From positions 57,647 through 121,646 of the forward strand of contig JAHJUE010000003.1 of assembly GCA_018829205.1 (NCBI GenBank): a stretch of DNA of 64,000 nt. The letters run 5' to 3'. Numbering within the stretch: the first letter of the stretch is position 1; each line of letters starts with the position of its first letter. Both the position numbers and the translations under genes were made by a program. The notes beneath the pieces were generated by a model. That model was not told the DNA's origin, ran no database searches, and worked only from the letters and a program-made list of their open reading frames with translations. Origin of the DNA: Bacteroidota bacterium. Lineage in GTDB: Bacteria; Bacteroidota; Ignavibacteria; Ignavibacteriales; Melioribacteraceae. This document shows positions 36,272-45,403 of this stretch, piece after piece.

Positions 36272-37652
36272 CGCCGCTTTTAGGTATAGTTATATTTGCA
36301 AAACCAATTGCTTTTAATTTTTCGCTGAATATATTCTGCTGGTCCGATTCGCCGTGCACAAGAAAAATATTCTGCATTCTTCCTTTGTCAAACTGGTTGC
36401 AGTAATTAATTAATTCATCTGCATCGGCATGAGCGCTGAACGATTCCATAACAATCACTTCGGCGTTAAGTTTCATTTCATCGCCGAAAATTTTAACAAC
36501 CGGCTGTTTTTCTATTATTCTTCTTGCCAATGTATGCATCGCCGCGTATCCAACTATTAAAACTATATTATCCGGGTTTTCAATATTATTTAATAAATGA
36601 TGAAGAATTCTTCCGGCTTCGCACATGCCTGAACTTGATATTATTATAAAAGGCCCGTCAAAACTGTTTAATGCCTTGGAATCTTCGACATCGGAAATAT
36701 AATTAAGCTGATTAAAACCGAACGGATCTTTTTTCTCAATAATAAATTTTGCGGTTTCTTTATCAAAACATTCGGGATGAAGCCTGAATACTTCGGTCGC
36801 GTTTACGGCAAGGGGACTATCAACATAAACAGGAATTCTTGGACATAATTTAGAGTCGAATATTTTATGCAGAGCGTAAACCAGTTCCTGGGTTCTGCCA
36901 ACACTGAAAGCCGGCACAATAATTTTGCTTTTTCTTTCAATCGCTTTTTTTATTACTTCAACCAGCTTCGCTTCAGCATCGTTAGGATTTTCATGAGTTC
37001 TGCCACCGTATGTACTTTCGCAAATAAAGAATTCAACATCGGGTATTTTTTCGGGATCCTTTAATATAGGTAGATTAGGTCTTCCCAAATCGCCAGAGAA
37101 ACCGAAATGAATTACTCTTCCGTTCTCATTTATTCTAAGAAACGTAACGGCCGAACCAAGTATATGCCCGGCATCCACAAACGATAATTTAATTCCCTCA
37201 GAGATTTCAAATTCGTGATAATAATTTACGCCGACGAAATGTTTTAAAGTTTCGCGCGCATCGTCTTCGGTATAAAGGGGTTCAAATAAATTTTTGTTCT
37301 GCTTTTTTCTGCGCTTATTTACAAACTCAACATCTTTTTCCTGAATATGCGCGCTGTCCATCAGCATTATGGAAGCGAGGTCTTTTGTAGCAAAGGTTGA
37401 ATATATGTTGCCTTTAAATCCTTTTTTAATCAACGAGGGAAGATTACCCGCATGGTCAATATGCGCGTGAGACAAAATAACAAAATCAATTTCCGCCGGA
37501 TCGAAGTATTCAAATTTCCTGTTTATTTCAAACGCCTCTTTTCTTTTACCCTGGTAAAGTCCGCAGTCTAAAAGAAATTTTTTATTGTTCACTTCAATTA
37601 AATGCATTGATCCTGTAACAGTTTGAGCGGCGCCGATAAATTGAATACGCAT
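36255..37652 (-). CDS. MBL-fold beta-CASP RNase-like exonuclease
   Basis: 465 aa. Metallo-beta-lactamase domain with SHAHIDHAGNLP (HxHxDH), a beta-CASP insert, then motifs of the RNA-processing family: ESTYGGRTHE, PAFSVGRTQELVYAL, ISSSGMCEAGRILHHL and SFSAHADADEL. Close in plan to the archaeal/bacterial CPSF73-like and RNase J-like RNA-specificity proteins, so a 5'-3' exo- or endo-ribonuclease is the best guess. The C-terminus overlaps the next gene by 17 bases, a tight operon. Confidence 0.93.
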   Translation of the reverse strand: MRIQFIGAAQTVTGSMHLIEVNNKKFLLDCGLYQGKRKEAFEINRKFEYFDPAEIDFVILSHAHIDHAGNLPSLIKKGFKGNIYSTFATKDLASIMLMDSAHIQEKDVEFVNKRRKKQNKNLFEPLYTEDDARETLKHFVGVNYYHEFEISEGIKLSFVDAGHILGSAVTFLRINENGRVIHFGFSGDLGRPNLPILKDPEKIPDVEFFICESTYGGRTHENPNDAEAKLVEVIKKAIERKSKIIVPAFSVGRTQELVYALHKIFDSKLCPRIPVYVDSPLAVNATEVFRLHPECFDKETAKFIIEKKDPFGFNQLNYISDVEDSKALNSFDGPFIIISSSGMCEAGRILHHLLNNIENPDNIVLIVGYAAMHTLARRIIEKQPVVKIFGDEMKLNAEVIVMESFSAHADADELINYCNQFDKGRMQNIFLVHGESDQQNIFSEKLKAIGFANITIPKSGDEFTI

Positions 37653-37753
37653 AATATGTCTCCGGATAATTGTTTTACAATTTTACTAAAAATAACCGAA
37701 AGAATTGAAGGTAAATAAATTTAATTGCGGTTTGTATAATTTGTAATTTAAGA

Positions 37754-38812
37754 CTATACCAGTTTAATAATCTTATAATTTTTGTAGCCTAAATAAATTT
37801 CGCGGGCGGCTGTTTTAATTACTGTAGCTACCGGAACGGCAAGAAGCATTCCGAATATGCCTAGTAACTGGCTTCCGGCAAGTATTAAAATTATAATTAC
37901 AAGCGGATGCATATCGGTACTTTTTGAAAAAACATTAGGCTGTATGTATCCGTTGTCGAGCGTGTAAATTATTACAAATAAAATTAATATACTCGGAAGC
38001 ATGGAAAGATCGCCGAATTGGATAAGCGAAATAATTATTGCCGGAAGTCCCCCTATTATAGGACCGAAGTATGGTATTAAATGCCCGACACCGGCTATAA
38101 ACCCGATTGTAATCGAATTCTGAATCCCCAGAAATGAAAGTCCAATCGCACTCATAAAGCCGACAAGAAACGCATCGAGAATCCATCCCCTTACAAATCG
38201 TCCAAGCTGCTCGCGTATTTTCCAGATTACCCAGTATGAAACTTCGAAATATTTGTTAGGCATAATGTTTACTAAGCCTTTAATAATTGACTGGTTATCT
38301 TTTAATATAAAAAATGTCATAAACGGAACGATAACCGCAATGGCGATAATTGAGACTATACTTGAGACAATATTGCTGATATTATTTATCGAATCAAAAA
38401 TTAGAGATGAAATAAAACTGCTTATTTTACCAGCTACGTCGGTTGAATCGGCAAATGGGATATATGTTTTTACCGCGACGTCAATCTGACTTAAAAATAT
38501 ATCCACATTTTCTTTTGAAAGGGCTACCGAAATTGTATTCATTTGAGAGACAATTTTCGGAATTAATATCGAGAGAATGAAAAAAATACCTACTCCGCTA
38601 AACGCAAATACAATAAGAACCGATACAAGCCTGTTTATATTCTGGCTTTCAAGCAGTTTTACCAGCGGATTAAATATCATCGCGAGCAGAATTGAAATAG
38701 CGATCATTAAAATTATATCAAAAAACAGATAAGAAAAATATACAGCCGTTATAAGTGCTATAATAGAAATTGAAATTCTTGAAATGCTTTTTGAGAGTTC
38801 TCCGCTGAACAT
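37754..38812 (-). CDS. AI-2E family transporter
   Basis: 352 aa. Integral membrane protein with about eight hydrophobic segments. It begins LSKSISRISISIIALITAVY and carries FIAGVGHLIPYFGPIIGGLPA, the diagnostic loop of the AI-2E/PerM (UPF0118) family. The C-terminal half ends LGIFGMLLAVPVATVIKTAARE. Family members include TqsA-like exporters and Na+(Li+)/H+ antiporters; the substrate here is unknown. It heads the minus-strand run that includes the beta-CASP gene. Confidence 0.9.
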   Translation of the reverse strand: MFSGELSKSISRISISIIALITAVYFSYLFFDIILMIAISILLAMIFNPLVKLLESQNINRLVSVLIVFAFSGVGIFFILSILIPKIVSQMNTISVALSKENVDIFLSQIDVAVKTYIPFADSTDVAGKISSFISSLIFDSINNISNIVSSIVSIIAIAVIVPFMTFFILKDNQSIIKGLVNIMPNKYFEVSYWVIWKIREQLGRFVRGWILDAFLVGFMSAIGLSFLGIQNSITIGFIAGVGHLIPYFGPIIGGLPAIIISLIQFGDLSMLPSILILFVIIYTLDNGYIQPNVFSKSTDMHPLVIIILILAGSQLLGIFGMLLAVPVATVIKTAAREIYLGYKNYKIIKLV

Positions 38813-39256
38813 TGTCTTTCTTTTATTATTTTGAATTCAATATTTCCAAATTATGAATAAAATTCAACGTACTTTCTTAATATTTTACAAATAATTAATA
38901 ATGATCTAATGAGATTTCATTATTCTGTTTAACGAATTTGTTATATTTACAAACAAAATATATTACTTCTTAGTGCTTTCGTGCCTTTGTGACTTATTGG
39001 CAAAAAAGTACATGTATTGCCACAAAGTCACTAAGACACAAAGAAAAAACTTTGTGAAGCTTAGTGCCTTTGAGTCTTAGTGGCAAAGTACTTACAGTTG
39101 CTAAGTAACAAAGTAAAAGTTTTAATTTACTACGAAGTCACAAGGTCACAAAGTTTCATTAAGAGAAAGTAACTTATACTCTTATGTAGAAAAAAAATAT
39201 TGTTCATGAAATGGTTATACTAATAAAATTTTTACAATAAATAATATAGGTTCAAC
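38813..39256. other. 444-bp intergenic region upstream of pta with dispersed repeats
   Basis: No gene. A TATATTTACAA string at 38943-38953 resembles the rplU -10 region and may mark a start for pta about 300 bases away. Between it and pta lies a stretch of repeats (38969-39153, listed separately). The final 80 bases before pta are AT-rich with no clear SD close to the ATG. Confidence 0.6.
38969..39153. repeat. Dispersed inverted-repeat array (copy 1)
   Basis: Five related units of 16-35 bases in mixed orientation. CTTAGTGC...CTTTGTGACTTATTGGC at 38969-39001 (plus); its near reverse complement GCCACAAAGTCACTAAGACA at 39019 to 39043; CTTTGTG...CTTAGTGGC at 39050-39084 (plus); then 39098-39113 and 39130-39153 (minus). 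The core is CTTTGTGxCTTAGTGxCTTTGTGGC. The alternating orientation can fold into imperfect hairpins. The same core recurs at 63788-63884. No transposase nearby. Confidence 0.8.
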
Positions 39257-40240
39257 ATGGCAGAAATAGAATTATTAGAAAACATTAAAGAAAAGGCGTC
39301 AAAAAGGAAAAAAACAATTGTTTTACCGGAATCGCATGACGAAAGAGTTTTACGCGCGGCAGAAAAATTGGTAAAAGAAAATGTATGCGGCGTTATAACC
39401 TTAGGAAACGAAGAAAAAATAAGAGCTGAAGCTGAAAAATTAGGTATTAATTTGTCAGGCGTTAGAATAATTGATCCGGCCAAATCGGAAAAACTCAGCG
39501 ACTTCGCAAACATATTTTACAACAAAAGAAAAAATAAAGGCGTTACGATTGAACAGGCGCGTGAAATTATGCTTAAAGATTTATTCTTCGGCGCTATGAT
39601 GGTTAACGAAGGTATGGCGGACGGAAACGTAGCCGGATCTACAGCCTCAACTGGCGATGTATTAAAAGCTGCTTTTCAATGCGTCGGAATGCCAGAAGGA
39701 ATTTCTATTGTATCAAGTTTCTTCTTGATGATATTTCCTGAAAAAGTATACAGCTTTGCCGACTGCGCCGTAGTACCGAATCCAGACGCACAGCAGCTTG
39801 CCGATATCGCGATTTCTACAGCCGACAATCATAAAAAATTAACAGGCGAAGAAGCGTATGTCGCAATGCTTTCTTTCTCAACAAAAGGCAGCGCAACTCA
39901 TGAACTTATTGATAAGGTTTTGGAAGCGACAAGAATCGCGAAAGAAAAACGTCCCGATTTAAACATCGACGGCGAACTTCAATTCGACGCCGCCGTTGTT
40001 GATTCAATCGGCAAAAAGAAAGCGCCGGGAAGTGATGTAGCAGGCCGCGCCAATGTTCTTGTTTTTCCTGATCTTCAGGCGGGAAATATCGGCTATAAAA
40101 TTGCTCAGCGTATGGGTAAAGCAGAAGCCGTTGGACCGGTTGTGCAGGGACTTAAAAAACCTCTCTTCGATTTAAGCCGCGGATGCAGCGTTGATGATAT
40201 TGTGAACACTTCCGCTATTGCCGCTCTAATGGCGGACTAA
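39257..40240 (+). CDS. pta: Phosphate acetyltransferase
   Basis: 327 aa, the short single-domain Pta that transfers acetyl between CoA and phosphate. Conserved: TIVLPESHDERVLRAAEKL at the start, NEGMADGNVAGSTASTGDVL (substrate loop), SSFFLMIF, DCAVVPNPDAQQLADIA, ELQFDAAVV and NVLVFPDLQAGNIGYKIAQR. No ackA next to it. It is isolated between two repeat-rich intergenic regions. The start ATG has only a weak SD (AGGTTC). Confidence 0.96.
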   Translation: MAEIELLENIKEKASKRKKTIVLPESHDERVLRAAEKLVKENVCGVITLGNEEKIRAEAEKLGINLSGVRIIDPAKSEKLSDFANIFYNKRKNKGVTIEQAREIMLKDLFFGAMMVNEGMADGNVAGSTASTGDVLKAAFQCVGMPEGISIVSSFFLMIFPEKVYSFADCAVVPNPDAQQLADIAISTADNHKKLTGEEAYVAMLSFSTKGSATHELIDKVLEATRIAKEKRPDLNIDGELQFDAAVVDSIGKKKAPGSDVAGRANVLVFPDLQAGNIGYKIAQRMGKAEAVGPVVQGLKKPLFDLSRGCSVDDIVNTSAIAALMAD

Positions 40241-40259
40241 AAAAGTAGTCAGTAGACAG

Positions 40260-40273
40260 TCCGCCGCGGCGGA
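40260..40273. repeat. Perfect 14-bp GC-rich palindrome
   Basis: TCCGCCGCGGCGGA reads the same on both strands. It lies among 'cagtagacagt ... cagtagg' sequence just after pta, in otherwise AT-rich DNA. It has the look of a dispersed intergenic repeat or a protein-binding site; its function is unknown. Confidence 0.75.
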
Positions 40274-40288
40274 TCAGAATTCAGTAGG

Positions 40289-40316
40289 GGCGGCATTTAT
40301 TGCCGCCTTTTTTTTA
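40289..40316 (+). terminator. Rho-independent terminator after pta
   Basis: GGCGGCA (40289-40295) and TGCCGCC (40301-40307) are perfect complements around a five-base loop and are followed by T9. Confidence 0.9.
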
Positions 40317-40482
40317 CTGTCATTCCGGCATGTTTTTTAGGGAAATAATTCCAAATAATTTTAAAAATCACTTTATTTTTTACGGATAATTTTTAAATTA
40401 TTAAGCATAAAAATCATTGGATTCCGCCTAAAATACTATCCCAGATTCGGCATTTTTTGAACTCTTAAGTCCAATGTGAATC

Positions 40483-40638
40483 CCCTGTGAAAACCCTGTG
40501 AAAACCCATCAAATCCAACCCACCTATAATGTGAATACCCTGTTCCTATAGTATAAATACTAGATAAGTACGGAACGGATATAATAACCAGATAAAGTTT
40601 ATATAAGAATGGTATAAGGATAGTATTAGGATAGTATT
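40483..40638. repeat. Short tandem repeats in the pta-C39 gap
   Basis: CCCTGTGAAAA occurs twice in tandem (40483-40493 and 40494-40504, 11-base period). AATGTGAATNCCCTGT occurs at 40473-40488 and 40528-40543. GGATAGTATTA occurs twice in tandem (40617-40627 and 40628-40638) behind a related GGTATAA. The units resemble iterons but nothing origin-like (DnaA gene or boxes) is adjacent. Confidence 0.7.
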
Positions 40639-40735
40639 AAAAGGATATAAACATTTATAAAAATTAATTTATAAATCTGATATAAATTAAAAGGACATAA
40701 TTAAAATAATACTGCCGTTCGGTAATTAACGAAGT

Positions 40736-42088
40736 TTATTTAACTAATAATGCTTTGACCGATTTAACATAATTTCCGCTGATGGTACGTATCAAATACA
40801 TTCCCGAAGGCAGATTTGAGGCATTCCAGTTAAATTTATAAGTGCCAGGCTCAATATCGCCTTTATATAAATTTATAACCTCGCGACCAAGAATATCATA
40901 AATTGAAATTTCCGTATAGTTTCTTTCTGTGGCGGTAAAAATAATATTTGTCTGCGGATTAAAAGGATTCGGATAAACATCCAATTGATAATTATCCGCA
41001 AGCCGCGTTGACTGTATATCATCAATAGAAGTAATACTTGAAGAATCTTTTAAATAAAATGTATAGGCTATTCCGCCTTTATTAAACCATGATTGCGATA
41101 ATTCAGTTTTATTGAATTTATGCTTATAACCGTCTTTTCTTGCAGGGTCATGAACAAGCGGATCTCCTGAAGCGTTGAAACCGGCTAACATCATTAAATG
41201 ACCTGCATAAAGCGGTCTTCCTACTGACATTACAATGCGCCCACCGTCGGCTAAAACCTCTCTTGTTTCACTCCATGTTCTATACCTTGTAACAGCACCG
41301 TTAACATTATATTCAGACGCATTCTCTACTGCTTTAGGCCATATGCCGAACATACCCCAGTAATTATCATAATTATCATTAGCAAATTGCACAGGGTCAA
41401 CTTGAATGCCGTAACTCCTTAAAACCATTGATACCGACGTTGGTGAGCAAATATCTCCGCCAATATCCGGATCCAATCCATATTGATAAAAATGATCTGT
41501 ATCAATAAATATTTCCGCCGGTTTGTCGTTAACTATTGAAGGTATGTTTACATTTGTTGTGGTTTGTTCGTCACTAGTAAAAAAGCTTAATTTGTGCAGA
41601 CTCGCAGTGGGATCACTGCTGCTGAATCTTTTCATTTGTACTTGAAACTGCCATTTGCTGTAATAAGAATTCAATACCGTGTAATCATAATCTATTTTAC
41701 CGTCACTAAAACTTGTTGAACCATAAGAAGACCATACATTATTTTTCCAGTATCCAATAGTTAACCATTTTGTCCATCCATTCTTATAATACCTCATTAG
41801 TACTTTAAAACTGCTGTTATCATTGGGTACATGTCCGTTCCATGAAGGCAGACCTCTGTTGAATGGGTATTCTGAAGAATCAGCCGTAAAAACTGTGTAT
41901 CCCTCTGTAACTCCATCCGATAGGATTACACTTTCACCATCAGCCGAAATTTCCATTCCGCTCATAGTTTCAACACGGGCTGTTAAACCTTCTTTTTCAT
42001 AAGAATAAAATTGATCAGGGTACGGCTGACTTAAAATATTCATGGAATAAAAAGTTAAAAGTAGTATTAGTTTATTTATCATGCTCAC
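40736..42088 (-). CDS. Secreted C39-like cysteine peptidase with T9SS sorting domain
   Basis: 450 aa. Signal peptide MSMINKLILLLTFYSMNILS. Residues about 60-180 form a beta-rich domain. About 190-350 is a C39-like papain-fold peptidase with catalytic-type Cys in GGDICSPTSVSMVLRSYG, His in AGHLMMLAGFN and Asp in PLVHDPARKDG. The C-terminal 80 residues are a T9SS type A sorting domain (LDVYPNPFNPQTNIIFTAT ... ISIYDILGREV ... GMYLIRT ... KSVKALLVK), so it should be exported across the outer membrane and processed. Substrate unknown. Confidence 0.9.
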   Translation of the reverse strand: MSMINKLILLLTFYSMNILSQPYPDQFYSYEKEGLTARVETMSGMEISADGESVILSDGVTEGYTVFTADSSEYPFNRGLPSWNGHVPNDNSSFKVLMRYYKNGWTKWLTIGYWKNNVWSSYGSTSFSDGKIDYDYTVLNSYYSKWQFQVQMKRFSSSDPTASLHKLSFFTSDEQTTTNVNIPSIVNDKPAEIFIDTDHFYQYGLDPDIGGDICSPTSVSMVLRSYGIQVDPVQFANDNYDNYWGMFGIWPKAVENASEYNVNGAVTRYRTWSETREVLADGGRIVMSVGRPLYAGHLMMLAGFNASGDPLVHDPARKDGYKHKFNKTELSQSWFNKGGIAYTFYLKDSSSITSIDDIQSTRLADNYQLDVYPNPFNPQTNIIFTATERNYTEISIYDILGREVINLYKGDIEPGTYKFNWNASNLPSGMYLIRTISGNYVKSVKALLVK

Positions 42089-42170
42089 CTTTGAAATATC
42101 GATATACGGATACTGAATCTAATTTACTTTTTTAATCTTTTAGTTTCCAGCCCATATGGGTAGTTTTCAA

Positions 42171-44258
42171 TTAACGAACTTTTAACAATTTAGCATTTAT
42201 TGCAACAATTACGGTACTGGCGGACATTAATACAGCACCCAGTGCCGGACTTAATAGTATTCCAGCTGAAAATAAAACGCCGGCCGCAAGAGGGATCGCC
42301 ACTACATTATAACCTGTTGCCCATACTAAATTCTGAATCATTTTATTGTATGTAGCTTTAGAAAATTTGATTAATGAAACTACATCATTTGGGTTGCTTC
42401 TTACCAAAATTATGTCGGCAGTTTCAACAGCTACATCAGTACCTGCCCCTATAGCAATCCCTATGTCAGCGCGGGCAAGAGCCGGGGCATCGTTTACACC
42501 GTCTCCCGTCATTGCAACAATTAATCCTTTTTTCTGAACTTCTTTTATTTTATCAGACTTCTGATCCGGAAGCACTTCAGCAAAGTAATCATCGAGTCCG
42601 ATTTCTTCAGCAACCCATTTGGCTACCTTATTGTTGTCACCGGTAAGCATAATAGTCTTTATTCCCATATCCTTAAGCTGTTTAATCGCTTCTTTAGATT
42701 CTTCCCTTATAATATCTGCCAATGCAATTGCTCCTTTCAATTCATTTTCGATAAGAACAAATACAACCGTTTTTCCCTGTTCGGATAAATTATCAATCTT
42801 TTCTTTATCTATTATTTTTATATTGTTTTCTCTTAGGTAACCTGGACTAACAACTTTCACATTCTTGCCGTTTATTTTGCCTTCAGCTCCTTTGCCGGGG
42901 ATTGAATTAAAATCCTGAATTTTATATTTATTCTCGGATGATTTCACAATGCCTTGAGCAATTGGATGTTCTGATTCTGATTCGACTCCGGCAGCATAAT
43001 TTATTATTTCTTTTTCATCGTAACTGCTATCGTAAGAAATGGTTTCCGTTACGCCGAATTCTCCTTTCGTCAACGTTCCTGTTTTATCAAAAATTACAGC
43101 ATTAATATTTCTTGCCAGCTCAAATGCATTTCTGTTTCTTATCAGCAATCCGCTCTTTGCTGAAATAGCCGTTGAAACTGCTACTACTAGGGGAATTGCT
43201 AAACCTAAAGCATGAGGGCATGTAATTATCATAACAGTTACTGTTCTTGACAATGCAAAATTAAAGCTTTGTCCGGTAAACATAAGCCATGAAAACATTG
43301 TAATAGCGCCTGCCGAAATGGCGGCTATCGTTAACCAAAACGCAGCTTTATCAGCAAGGTTTTGTGTCCTTGATTTGCTTTCCTGAGCTTCTTTAACAAG
43401 CTTTACAACCTGTGATAAATAAGTCTCATCTCCAATTTTCTCAACCTCAATTTTAATTGATCCTTCACCATTAATTGAACCGCCAATAACTTCATCTCCG
43501 TTACTTTTTGAAACTGGTTTGGATTCCCCTGAAATCATTGCTTCATTTATTGAAGATTTGCCCTCATAAATTTTTCCGTCTGCCGGTATTTTTTCACCAG
43601 GTTTAATTAATAGTTTATCTTTGTGATTAAGTTCCGAAATTGTTACATCATGAATATTTCCATCTTCATCAATTTTATGAGCTTCATCGGGCATTAGTTT
43701 GGCAAGTTCTTCAAGAGCTTTTGATGCACCCATTACAGATTTCATTTCAATCCAATGGCCGAGAAGCATAATATCGATAAGTGTTGCAAGTTCCCAGAAA
43801 AACACTTCACCCCTTACGCCAAAAACTACTGCCGTGCTGTATAAATAAGCTACTGAAATTGCGAGTGATATCAGTGTCATCATTCCCGGCTGCATTTTTT
43901 TTAATTCATCAACAAGCCCTTTTAAAAAGGGGAACCCGCCGTAGAAAAATACAAACGATGATAAAGTAAATAGTAAATAAAGGTTTCCGGGAAAGTTGAA
44001 TGTATCTTTTAATCCGATAAATTCCTGAATTAGAGGAGAAAGGAGCAGTATAGGAATTGAAGCAATTAACGAAATCCAAAATCGTTTTTTGAAATCATCT
44101 ACCATATGGGTGTGATGATCATGATGATTATGTTCATTCTTTGAATTTGATTTGTTATTCATTTCTTGATGTGAATGTTTTTTATTTATTCTAGAATGAT
44201 CATGTTTATTATGACTTTCTATTTTGTTTGAACTATTGCTGTGATTTTTATTGTTCAT
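42171..44258 (-). CDS. copB: Copper-translocating P-type ATPase (CopB type)
   Basis: 695 aa P1B ATPase. The N-terminus (residues 1-52) is His-rich and Asn/Lys-rich rather than a CxxC domain. Eight membrane helices. Actuator motif SGES (MISGESKP). The ion-path motif is TCPHALGLA (CPH), which marks the Cu+/Cu2+/Ag+ CopB class rather than the CPC CopA class. Then DKTGTLTKG with the phosphorylated Asp, HP motif in SESEHPIAQG, TGDNNKVA and TGDGVNDAPAL. Likely exports copper. No metal-responsive regulator is next to it. Confidence 0.93.
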   Translation of the reverse strand: MNNKNHSNSSNKIESHNKHDHSRINKKHSHQEMNNKSNSKNEHNHHDHHTHMVDDFKKRFWISLIASIPILLLSPLIQEFIGLKDTFNFPGNLYLLFTLSSFVFFYGGFPFLKGLVDELKKMQPGMMTLISLAISVAYLYSTAVVFGVRGEVFFWELATLIDIMLLGHWIEMKSVMGASKALEELAKLMPDEAHKIDEDGNIHDVTISELNHKDKLLIKPGEKIPADGKIYEGKSSINEAMISGESKPVSKSNGDEVIGGSINGEGSIKIEVEKIGDETYLSQVVKLVKEAQESKSRTQNLADKAAFWLTIAAISAGAITMFSWLMFTGQSFNFALSRTVTVMIITCPHALGLAIPLVVAVSTAISAKSGLLIRNRNAFELARNINAVIFDKTGTLTKGEFGVTETISYDSSYDEKEIINYAAGVESESEHPIAQGIVKSSENKYKIQDFNSIPGKGAEGKINGKNVKVVSPGYLRENNIKIIDKEKIDNLSEQGKTVVFVLIENELKGAIALADIIREESKEAIKQLKDMGIKTIMLTGDNNKVAKWVAEEIGLDDYFAEVLPDQKSDKIKEVQKKGLIVAMTGDGVNDAPALARADIGIAIGAGTDVAVETADIILVRSNPNDVVSLIKFSKATYNKMIQNLVWATGYNVVAIPLAAGVLFSAGILLSPALGAVLMSASTVIVAINAKLLKVR

Positions 44259-44569
44259 AACTATCTCACATATTTATTTCTAATTTCTTTTTAAAGATAT
44301 TTTAATAATTAGTCCAATACGTTATATAATTTTTAAAAATTATTACAAAATTTTTGCATGACTTCATTTCATAATAATAGTTAATGTAAAAGCATCTTTA
44401 AAAAATAATAAAATGCAATCCAATGGATATTTATAATTAGCATGATTATTAAAAGATAAAATTGGAATTAACGTTAATACAATATAAAGAGTACTTGTCC
44501 TGAATATAAAATTTTTGACATTGTTTTTCTTGTGCCGATTATTTTATTACAGATCTATTGGAGGACGGA
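44259..44569. other. 311-bp divergent intergenic region
   Basis: No gene. It separates the copper ATPase (minus) from the HEXXH lipoprotein (plus). A TTGACA at 44515-44520 with an AT-rich -10 candidate (TATTTT at 44540-44545, 19 bases away) could drive the plus-strand gene. Beyond that it is AT-rich, with no hairpin or repeat I can support. Confidence 0.5.
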
Positions 44570-45319
44570 ATGAAGTATTTAAGATTAGCATCATTAATTT
44601 TTATTATAATAATTGCATTTGTTTCATGCAATGAATCCTCAACTCAGCCAATCGATTTAGTTGAACCGCCGGAACCAATTGATGAAGGAGAATTTATTAT
44701 TATTACTCACGGCGAAGTTACCGAATCACAGAAAAATTCTATAAGAGATAGTTTAATAACAAACAGCGCAAGAATTATGTCTCATCTTACTGTTGCTGCT
44801 ATGAATGTAATTACTGTAGAAGTTTGGGCAGCCTCAAACAGCAGTTCATTTTACAATGCTATGCAAAATCGAATTGGTCAGATTTATCCCGGCGCCACCG
44901 GATTTACGCCATCCCTTAATGAGATGTTTATGCTGTATAGTTCTACTACTCCTACCGAATGTGTTCATGAATATGCACATTTAGTTTCATTAAAACTAAA
45001 TCCAACAATATCAAATAACCCGCGCTGGCTTTGGGAAGCCGTTGCGCAATATGAATCGCGTATGTACTCACATCCGTCGACATGGAATCAGGCCAATCTT
45101 GAATTTCCGGGATTTAGTGCAGTTGACCAATATAATTCTGTGCTTCCGTACCGTTGGGGTTACTTCATATCGGCTTGCATTATAGAAAATTGGGGTAATG
45201 ATAAATTTGTAGAATTAATTAAACATAACGGAGACATAAATAATGTGCTTAAAATAACGCCATTCGAATTTGGAAATATGGTGGAAATTTATGTGCGCAG
45301 TATGATAAGCATATTATAA
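44570..45319 (+). CDS. Putative zinc-metallopeptidase-like lipoprotein
   Basis: 249 aa from ATG 44570. GGAGGACGGA before it is the SD, so the earlier TTG at 44558 is not used. Lipobox IIIAFVSC. A HEXXH motif, HEYAH in ECVHEYAHLVSLKLN, is followed about 20 residues later by WLWEAVAQYES, a gluzincin-like spacing with a Glu that could be the third zinc ligand; this is the pattern of peptidase MA-type families. The substrate cannot be inferred. It may be an envelope-anchored protease, or a degenerate scaffold. MBL-fold and lipocalin lipoproteins follow downstream. Confidence 0.65.
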   Translation: MKYLRLASLIFIIIIAFVSCNESSTQPIDLVEPPEPIDEGEFIIITHGEVTESQKNSIRDSLITNSARIMSHLTVAAMNVITVEVWAASNSSSFYNAMQNRIGQIYPGATGFTPSLNEMFMLYSSTTPTECVHEYAHLVSLKLNPTISNNPRWLWEAVAQYESRMYSHPSTWNQANLEFPGFSAVDQYNSVLPYRWGYFISACIIENWGNDKFVELIKHNGDINNVLKITPFEFGNMVEIYVRSMISIL

Positions 45320-45403
45320 ATATAATTTGAAAAATTTTATATGCATTTTAGTAAATTCTTTATAGTTTGTTCACGGCAGTTTATTATATTCTAAAAAAGT
45401 AAA

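Larger units (their letters stand above)
40241..40735. other. 495-bp convergent intergenic region with palindrome, terminator and short tandem repeats
   Basis: No gene; pta (plus) and the C39-like gene (minus) converge on it. It holds a perfect 14-base palindrome (40260-40273), a terminator (40289-40316), an 11-base tandem repeat, a 16-base near-repeat spaced 55 bases apart, and a run of GGATAGTATTA repeats. The last 100 bases before the C39 gene are AT-rich. Confidence 0.7.

Noticed and set aside
38813..39256. An insertion sequence at the repeat array
   Set aside because: No transposase frame, no flanking target duplication visible.
40241..40735. A replication origin
   Set aside because: Short tandem repeats alone are not enough; there are no clustered DnaA boxes and no dnaA or rpmH near.
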